From the NCBI GenBank assembly GCA_038244055.1, contig JBBRTW010000389.1, forward strand, positions 1 to 7,090: 7,090 bases of DNA, given 5' to 3'. The DNA is from DASPKW01 sp038244055 (GTDB lineage Bacteria; Planctomycetota; Phycisphaerae; Tepidisphaerales; Tepidisphaeraceae). The translations under genes and the position numbers were made by a program. This document shows, in pieces, positions 6,209 through 7,090 of this stretch (positions are counted from its first letter, which is position 1; each line of letters starts with the position of its first letter). Below the pieces are notes generated by a model. That model did no database searches. It had not been told where the DNA came from and saw nothing but the letters and a program-made list of their open reading frames with translations.

Positions 6209-6214
6209 ATGAGG

Positions 6215-7069
6215 ATGAGTGCTGGCTGGGGAAGGGTTTCGATGCGATGGGGCGGCGGGGTTGCCGCTGCGCTGGTGTTGGGGATGCTTATCGCAGCGCA
6301 GAAGCCGGAGGATCAGCCGCCGACGGTGCGATATGCGGCTCAAATCGAAGATGCGGCCGATACAGCCCGGCGGACGCGGGATGCGCATGGGGCGATGGAG
6401 GGGGATTACGGGCGATACGGGGGGTTCGTCAAGCTGGATATGGCCAGGTATAAGGAGGCGTGCGAGGCCACGGCGGTGATTTTCGAGCAGATCGCGCAGG
6501 CGTATCGGGTGGGGGATATCGAGGAAGTGCGGCGTTTGCGCGTGCAGGCGGATGAGGCGGAGAAAACGCGGAATCTCTGGAAGTATCGCATCACGGAACT
6601 GCGGGTGAAGCAGGCGACGGCGGCCGTCAACGAACAGTGGTTCGTGCAGGAATCGCGGTATCTGATGGAAGGGCTGCTGCCCTACCTGCTGGCGATGGAA
6701 GAGGCGAAAAAGTCGGCGGCCGAGGCATGGGGTCGGGCGGCCGAGGCATTCAAGCCCGGCGCCGATCTGGAACTGGCGGAACAAGTCAGGGAAGAAGCAT
6801 TCGCGGCCGAGGGAGAGCGGGAAATCGCCGTCTGGCGCTGGGAGTGGGCGATCCAACGCGAGCGCATCTGGACGGATAAAACGATCAAGTCGGCGGATAT
6901 GCTCAAGGCAATCGCCCAGCTTCAGACCGCCCAGGAACGGCGCGTGCAGTTGCGGCGCGATGAAATCGAAAGGGACCGGCGCGGGCGCGAAGTGGAACGG
7001 CAGATTCGCGCGGGGGAGAAGGCGTTTCATCTGGCGTATGACGCGGCGGTGAGGGAGAAGAAGAAGTAG
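6215..7069 (+). CDS. Hypothetical exported helix-rich (coiled-coil) protein
   Basis: I do not recognise this 284-residue protein. A short basic N-terminus (R7, R11) precedes a hydrophobic stretch at about 13-28, resembling a signal peptide or membrane anchor; a cleavage site near AAQ (27-29) is possible, with no lipobox cysteine. The remainder is strongly charged and Ala/Glu/Arg-rich with few prolines or glycines, as expected for long amphipathic helices or coiled coil, and ends in KKK. Several tryptophans occur in the helical part. No catalytic motif is seen. The start is ATG 6215, preceded by GGAG at 6205-6208 with six bases between; a TTG at 6203 and an ATG at 6209 are less well placed. 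It lies 317 bases after ftsK, behind repeats and a hairpin, so it is probably its own transcription unit. A periplasmic or envelope structural role is only a guess. Its stop is followed directly by a GTTGTTA array that runs off the window. Confidence 0.85.
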   Translation: MSAGWGRVSMRWGGGVAAALVLGMLIAAQKPEDQPPTVRYAAQIEDAADTARRTRDAHGAMEGDYGRYGGFVKLDMARYKEACEATAVIFEQIAQAYRVGDIEEVRRLRVQADEAEKTRNLWKYRITELRVKQATAAVNEQWFVQESRYLMEGLLPYLLAMEEAKKSAAEAWGRAAEAFKPGADLELAEQVREEAFAAEGEREIAVWRWEWAIQRERIWTDKTIKSADMLKAIAQLQTAQERRVQLRRDEIERDRRGREVERQIRAGEKAFHLAYDAAVREKKK

Positions 7070-7090
7070 GTTGTTAGTTGCTAGTTGTTA
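7070..7090 (+). repeat. Heptanucleotide array after the helix-rich protein, cut by window end
   Basis: Three in-phase units, GTTGTTA, GTTGCTA and GTTGTTA, start on the base after the TAG stop. The unit is the same as in the array after ftsK. The array probably continues past the window edge. Confidence 0.8.

Noticed and set aside
6158..7030. Minus-strand frame of 290 codons opposite the helix-rich protein
   Set aside because: It is almost the full antisense of the plus-strand gene, which has a good ribosome binding site and signal-like N-terminus. The antisense product is His/Arg/Pro-rich, typical of a GC shadow frame.
1..7090. CRISPR array hypothesis for the tandem repeats
   Set aside because: Units are only 7 bases with no unique spacers, and no cas gene is present.

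Overview
The window is GC-rich bacterial chromosomal DNA with five protein genes. No rRNA, tRNA, CRISPR array, transposase or phage gene was seen. The lineage cannot be fixed from sequence alone. High GC, a full-length FtsK translocase, a stand-alone AraC-type regulator, few Shine-Dalgarno sites and repeat-rich gaps remind me of Planctomycetota or a related PVC-type bacterium, but this is a weak inference.

Layout. On the minus strand, an AraC/XylS-type regulator (start near 2229, stop at 1381) lies upstream of an M20-family metal-dependent amidohydrolase (1243 to 35). On the plus strand are dUTPase (dut, 2571-3023), the DNA translocase FtsK/SpoIIIE (3162-5897) and an unrecognised, probably exported, helix-rich 284-residue protein (6215-7069). 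The regulator and dut diverge from a 341-base gap (2230-2570). Dut clears dUTP and FtsK moves DNA through the division septum, so these two are housekeeping genes. The regulator and amidohydrolase look like a small accessory pair, but no shared pathway is demonstrated.

The striking part is the space between genes. Every gene is followed, at or within about 40 bases of its stop codon, by a degenerate tandem array with a strict 7-base period (1-46, 1294-1342, 3029-3056 facing 3099-3133, 5897-5959, 7070-7090). A further 7-base array lies just upstream of the regulator (2238-2272). Unit sequences differ between arrays, but some are shared by distant ones: GATGAAT follows both the amidohydrolase and dut, and GTTGTTA follows both ftsK and the last gene.

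Other repeats are two 65-base palindromic elements placed as mirror images in the divergent gap (2276-2340 and 2396-2460), a 128-base imperfect inverted repeat after ftsK (5979-6106), and a perfect 10-bp hairpin followed by six T just before the last gene (6166-6200). I see no gene cluster that amounts to a new enzymatic or defence system. The best candidate for something undescribed is the stop-codon-associated heptamer arrays.
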